Origin: Mycolicibacterium iranicum
Lineage (GTDB): Bacteria; Actinomycetota; Actinomycetes; Mycobacteriales; Mycobacteriaceae
Assembly: GCF_001650495.1 (NCBI RefSeq)
Contig: NZ_LWCS01000002.1
Span: 310,001-374,000, forward strand
Direction: 5' to 3'
Length of the DNA stretch: 64,000 nt
Shown: piece by piece, positions 60,565 through 64,000 of the stretch
Layout: each line of letters opens with the position of its first letter
Position numbering within the stretch: the stretch's first letter is position 1
Notes under the pieces: model-generated
What the model was told of the DNA's origin: nothing
The model's input: the letters and a program-made list of their open reading frames with translations, nothing else
The model's database searches: none
Translations under genes and position numbers: made by a program

Positions 60565-61593
60565 ATGAAACTGAAAGCCCTTCTCGTAGCACTCGTCGCG
60601 GCCGTGCTGGCCCTGGCGGGCTGCTCGGTGGACAACAGTGGGCAATCTGCCGACAAGCCCACGATCCGGATCGGCTATCAGACGTTCCCCAGCGGCGACC
60701 TGATCGTCAAGAACAGCAAGTGGCTCGAAGAAGCGCTGCCCGACTACAACATCAAGTGGACGAAATTCGATTCCGGCGCCGACGTGAACACCGCGTTCAT
60801 CGCCAAGGAGCTCGACTTCGGCGCACTGGGGTCGAGTCCGGTCGCGCGCGGGCTGTCCGAGCCGCTGAACATCCCCTACCAGGTTGCGTTCGTGCTCGAC
60901 GTCGCCGGTGACAACGAGGCGCTCGTCGTGCGCAACGAGTCGAACATCAACACGATCCCCGAGCTAAAGGGCAAGCGCGTCGGCACCCCGTTCGCTTCGA
61001 CCGCGCACTACAGCCTGCTCGCCGCCCTGAACCAGAATGGTCTGTCGCCCAACGATGTTCAGCTCGTCGACCTCCAGCCGCAGGCGATCCTCGCGGCGTG
61101 GGAGCGCGGGGACATCGATGCGGCCTACACGTGGCTGCCCACCCTCGATCAGCTGCGCGCCACCGGCAAAGATCTGATCACCAGCCGCCAGCTGGCACGT
61201 GACGGCAAGCCCACCCTCGATCTCGGCGTGGTGTCGAAGGAATTTGCCGAGGCGAACCCCGAGGTCGTCGACATCTGGCGTCAGCAGGAAGCCCGCGCGC
61301 TCGATCTGATCAAGAATGATCCCGAGGCCGCGGCCAAGGCGATCTCCGCCGAGATCGGCCTCACCCCGGAGGAGACGGCCGGGCAGATCAAGCAGGGCGT
61401 CTACCTCACCCCGCAGGAGGTCGCCTCCGTCGAATGGCTTGGCTCCGAGGGCAATCCGGGCAACATCGCGGTCAACCTCGAAAGCGCGTCGGAGTTCCTG
61501 GCCGAGCAGAAGCAGATCCCGGCCGCGGCACCGCTGAAGACCTTCCAGGACGCCATCTACACCAAGGGCCTGCCCGGTGTCCTCAGCCAGTGA
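60565..61593 (+). CDS. Lipoprotein substrate-binding protein, sulfonate/taurine type
   Basis: 342 aa from ATG 60565, seven codons after an earlier in-frame start at 60544 that lies in the permease gene; GGAAAGG is 13 nt upstream. Signal peptide with lipobox LALAGC (Cys20). The periplasmic-binding fold follows: IRIGYQTFPSGDLIVK, ELDFGALGSSPVARGL, KGKRVGTPFASTAHYSLLAAL and DAAYTWLPTLDQL. This is the TauA/SsuA family, which bind taurine or alkanesulfonates. It is exported and anchored by lipid. Confidence 0.92.
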   Translation: MKLKALLVALVAAVLALAGCSVDNSGQSADKPTIRIGYQTFPSGDLIVKNSKWLEEALPDYNIKWTKFDSGADVNTAFIAKELDFGALGSSPVARGLSEPLNIPYQVAFVLDVAGDNEALVVRNESNINTIPELKGKRVGTPFASTAHYSLLAALNQNGLSPNDVQLVDLQPQAILAAWERGDIDAAYTWLPTLDQLRATGKDLITSRQLARDGKPTLDLGVVSKEFAEANPEVVDIWRQQEARALDLIKNDPEAAAKAISAEIGLTPEETAGQIKQGVYLTPQEVASVEWLGSEGNPGNIAVNLESASEFLAEQKQIPAAAPLKTFQDAIYTKGLPGVLSQ

Positions 61594-62356
61594 CGGTGCG
61601 ATCCACATCAGGTCGGTGTCGCACCGCTACGGCAAAGGCGACGACGAGATCACCGCGCTGGGTCCGGTCGATCTGACGGTCGACCCCGGATCCTTCCTGG
61701 TCCTCGTCGGCGCCTCGGGGTGCGGCAAGAGCACGCTGCTGCGTCTGCTCGCGGGATTCGAGTCGCCCAGCCAGGGCTCGGTGCAGATCGCGGGGGAGAC
61801 GCCGACCCCCGGCGTGACCGCCGGCGTGGTGTTCCAGCAGCCACGGTTGTTCCCGTGGCGCACCGTCGGGGGCAACGTCGAGTTGGCGCTCAAGTACGCG
61901 AAAGTGCCGCGGGACAGGCGAGTCGAACGTCGCGACGAACTACTCGACCGCGTCGGACTGGCAGGGACGGCGAAGCGGCGGATCTGGGAGATCAGCGGCG
62001 GCCAGCAACAGCGGGTCGCGATCGCCCGGGCCCTGGCGGCCGAGACACCGCTGTTCCTGCTCGACGAGCCGTTCGCGGCGCTCGACGCGCTTACCCGCGA
62101 ACGTCTGCAGGAGGACGTCCGTCAGGTCAGCGCCGAGTCGGGGCGCACCACGGTGTTCGTCACGCACAGTGCCGACGAGGCCGCCTTCCTCGGGTCCCGC
62201 ATCGTCGTCCTCACCCGTCGGCCCGGCCAGGTTGCGCTGGACATCCCCGTGGATCTCCCGCGCACCGGGGTGGATCCGGACGAACTCCGTCGTTCCCCCG
62301 AGTACGGGGAGTTGCGCGCGGAGGTGGGCCGCGCGGTCAAGGCAGCCGCGGCGTAG
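61577..62356 (+). CDS. ABC transporter ATP-binding protein, sulfonate/taurine type
   Basis: 259 aa from GTG 61577, overlapping the receptor gene by 17 bp. Walker A GASGCGKST, Q-loop VFQQPRLFPWRTVGGN, signature SGGQQQR, Walker B LFLLDEP and switch His FVTHSADEAAFL. The TauB/SsuB group is recognisable by the LFPWRTV segment. It completes the importer with the two genes upstream. 62357-62558 after it has no gene but holds a CRP-type palindrome. Confidence 0.93.
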   Translation: MSSASDGAIHIRSVSHRYGKGDDEITALGPVDLTVDPGSFLVLVGASGCGKSTLLRLLAGFESPSQGSVQIAGETPTPGVTAGVVFQQPRLFPWRTVGGNVELALKYAKVPRDRRVERRDELLDRVGLAGTAKRRIWEISGGQQQRVAIARALAAETPLFLLDEPFAALDALTRERLQEDVRQVSAESGRTTVFVTHSADEAAFLGSRIVVLTRRPGQVALDIPVDLPRTGVDPDELRRSPEYGELRAEVGRAVKAAAA

Positions 62357-62513
62357 CCGCGAAGCCCTGGTTTGCTGACGTGGGCGCATGCCGGACGGGT
62401 TCCGGTGGTCCACGCTGAGCAGGTTCGTCCTGGGAATCGCCTGGAAAGAGTCTGACGGCGCGCCGTGTCGGGGTTTAGTTACCGGCTGGTAGGGCTACAC
62501 CTCGCTGCGACGA

Positions 62514-62529
62514 TGTGACAGCGGTCACA
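62514..62529. promoter_or_regulatory. Perfect CRP-type palindrome before the desaturase reductase gene
   Basis: TGTGA-CAGCGG-TCACA matches the mycobacterial CRP (Rv3676-type) consensus TGTGA-N6-TCACA without mismatch. It is 29 bp before the GTG at 62559, so bound CRP would sit over or next to the promoter and could repress or activate. The rest of 62357-62558 shows no gene. Confidence 0.65.
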
Positions 62530-62558
62530 GCGGATACGCAGCGAGGAAGGGCGGGTTC

Positions 62559-63689
62559 GTGGCCGGACTGGTGAAAACGGTGGCGCGCTGGAGCAAGGCG
62601 CCCGCCCGCGACGTGGAGGCGCCGTCGGGCAGCTGGGTCAACATGGTGCGGGGGCTGGCCGCGCGGGCGACGACCCCGCTGCTGCCCGACGACTACCTGT
62701 CGTTGCTGAATCCGCTGTGGTCGGCGCGGGAACTGCGCGGCGAGATCGTCGCGGTGAAGCCCGAGACCGAGGATTCGGCAACCGTCATCATCAGGCCGGG
62801 GTGGGGGTTCTCCGCGGACTATGCCGCCGGTCAGTACGTCGGCATCGGCCTGCGGGTCGACGGTCGCTGGCACTGGCGTTCGTACTCGCTGACCTCGGTG
62901 CCCGAGCAGGCCGACGACCAGATTTCGATCACCGTGAAAGCCACCCCCGAGGGATTCCTGTCGACCCACCTGGTCGACGGCGTGGAACCCGGCACGATCA
63001 TCCGGCTCGCGGCACCCAAGGGGGAGTTCACCCTGCCCGATCCGCTGCCCCCGCGACTGCTCTTCATCACCGCGGGCAGCGGCATCACCCCGATCATGGC
63101 GATGCTGCGATCCCTGCGCGCCCGCGGGCAGCGCCCCGACATCGTGCACGTCCACTCGGCGCCGACCGAGGATGCCGTCATCTTCTGCGACGAACTCCGC
63201 GAACTCGAGCAAGCCCAGGACGGCTATGGCCTGCATCTGCACCTCACGAAGGATCAGGGCAAGGTCGACTTCGACCGATTCGACGAGCTGGTGCCCGATT
63301 GGCGCGACCGGTCGGCGTGGGTCTGCGGTCCCGGGGAGATGCTCGACACCGTCGAAAACCTCTTCACCGCAGAAGGTCTCGCCGATAACCTGCACATGGA
63401 GCGGTTCACCATCGCGGCCACCGACAAGGGCGGTGAGGGTGGCGTGGTGACCTTCGCGCACGCTGACAAGTCGGTCGAGATCGACGGTGCGACATCAATT
63501 CTCGAGGCCGGTGAGAAGGTCGGCATCCAGATGCCGTTCGGCTGCCGGATGGGCATCTGCCAGACCTGCGTGCTCCCACTCGAGGACGGACACGTCCGCG
63601 ACATCCGATCGGGGACCGAACACGGCGCCGGCGACCGTATCCAGACCTGCATTTCCACCGCTTCGGGCAACTGCACCATCAACATCTGA
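62559..63689 (+). CDS. Oxidoreductase with FAD, NAD and 2Fe-2S domains, partner of DesA3
   Basis: 376 aa from GTG 62559. Order: helical N-terminus (about 1-45), FAD domain with RSYSLTS, NAD domain with FITAGSGITPIMAMLRSL and AWVCGPGEM, and a C-terminal plant-type [2Fe-2S] domain whose cysteines are in CRMGICQTC plus the last Cys near the end. It matches the Rv3230c-type reductase that supplies electrons to the DesA3 stearoyl-CoA desaturase. The desaturase gene follows by 12 bp with GAGGAG before its start. A CRP site lies in its upstream region. Confidence 0.93.
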   Translation: MAGLVKTVARWSKAPARDVEAPSGSWVNMVRGLAARATTPLLPDDYLSLLNPLWSARELRGEIVAVKPETEDSATVIIRPGWGFSADYAAGQYVGIGLRVDGRWHWRSYSLTSVPEQADDQISITVKATPEGFLSTHLVDGVEPGTIIRLAAPKGEFTLPDPLPPRLLFITAGSGITPIMAMLRSLRARGQRPDIVHVHSAPTEDAVIFCDELRELEQAQDGYGLHLHLTKDQGKVDFDRFDELVPDWRDRSAWVCGPGEMLDTVENLFTAEGLADNLHMERFTIAATDKGGEGGVVTFAHADKSVEIDGATSILEAGEKVGIQMPFGCRMGICQTCVLPLEDGHVRDIRSGTEHGAGDRIQTCISTASGNCTINI

Positions 63690-63701
63690 GGAGACTTTGA
63701 C

Positions 63702-64000
63702 ATGGCGATCACCGACATCAAGGCCTATGCACACCTCACCGAAGCGGATGTGGAGGCCTTGGCCAAAGAGCTCGACCAGATCCGCGCCGACATCGAAGAG
63801 TCGAGGGGTGAGCGGGACGCCCGCTACATCCGCCGCTCGATCCAGCTGCAGCGGGCACTGGCCGCGGGCGGCCGGATCGCCCTGTTCGCCAGCAGCAGCC
63901 GCATCGCGCGCTACGCCGGTACGGCGATGCTGGCGTCGGCGAAGATCATCGAGAACATGGAGCTGGGGCACAACGTCATTCACGGCCAGTGGGATTGGAT
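63702..64000 (+). CDS. desA3: Acyl-CoA desaturase DesA3 (3' part beyond window)
   Basis: Only the first 99 codons are in the window. ATG 63702 follows GAGGAG by 10 nt. The N-terminus (MAITDIKAYAHLTEADVEAL, then RRSIQLQRALAAGGRIAL) and the beginning of the first His box region GHNVIHGQWDW agree with the membrane-bound DesA3 delta-9 stearoyl-CoA desaturase (Rv3229c), which makes oleate in mycobacteria. It is cotranscribed with its reductase upstream. Confidence 0.88.
   Translation, partial: MAITDIKAYAHLTEADVEALAKELDQIRADIEESRGERDARYIRRSIQLQRALAAGGRIALFASSSRIARYAGTAMLASAKIIENMELGHNVIHGQWDW

Overview
The window is high-GC actinobacterial DNA and reads as a fast-growing Mycobacterium (Mycolicibacterium-type) chromosome. 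Lineage-typical genes include a WhiB6-type regulator, EspG1 and mycosin MycP1 remnants, an EspI-like ATPase, a PtpB-type phosphatase, a FadE2-type acyl-CoA dehydrogenase, and a DesA3-type desaturase with its reductase. The gene orders at about 41.5-46 kb and 48-58 kb recall Rv0146-Rv0149 and Rv0153c-Rv0157 of M. tuberculosis. Several genes start directly at a mycobacterial TANNNT -10 box with 5-7 nt to the start codon, the leaderless pattern. I saw no tRNA, rRNA, CRISPR array or intact insertion sequence.

Layout. 1-7.8 kb: a DUF1023 alpha/beta hydrolase (cut by the edge), then a CHAT-protease/lipase cluster (951-aa CHAT protein facing a CHAT plus alpha/beta-hydrolase operon). 7.9-9.6 kb: OmdA-type small protein and MgtE. 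9.7-16.7 kb: a phosphonate-uptake and degradation locus (ABC importer, PhnX-like hydrolase, FAD oxidoreductase, PhnZ-like HD oxygenase, PhnF-like GntR repressor) with an operator between the two divergent arms. 16.7-22.4 kb: small metabolic and hypothetical genes and two decayed genes. 22.6-26.6 kb: remains of an ESX-1 (type VII secretion) locus, with whiB6, a divergent HTH gene and an EspI-like ATPase left, while espG1 and mycP1 are cut and joined head to head, so everything normally between them is missing. 26.7-32.6 kb: fructose PTS (ptsH, fruA, fruK, fruR-type regulator, ptsI). 32.6-36.6 kb: large secreted repeat protein. 36.8-40.6 kb: pirin, FUSC membrane protein, TetR. 40.8-47.8 kb: TetR, methyltransferase, aldehyde dehydrogenase, SDR, quinone oxidoreductase, haloacid dehalogenase, methyltransferase, DUF456. 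47.9-50.7 kb: PtpB, FadE2, a small unknown. 50.8-53.3 kb: FAD/Rieske oxidoreductase and AraC regulator. 53.5-55.4 kb: NarL-type two-component system. 55.4-58.3 kb: PntAB transhydrogenase. 58.5-62.4 kb: alcohol dehydrogenase and a sulfonate/taurine-type ABC importer. 62.6-64 kb: desaturase electron-transfer protein and DesA3 (cut by the edge).

Most notable points: the ESX-1 deletion scar at 25931-25939, the CHAT/lipase module, the phosphonate locus whose PhnZ-like enzyme has Trp where PhnZ has a gating Tyr, a second copy of the PhnF-type operator core in the whiB6 divergent promoter region, and a perfect CRP-type palindrome before the desaturase reductase. Family names and residue comparisons are from memory, without database searches.
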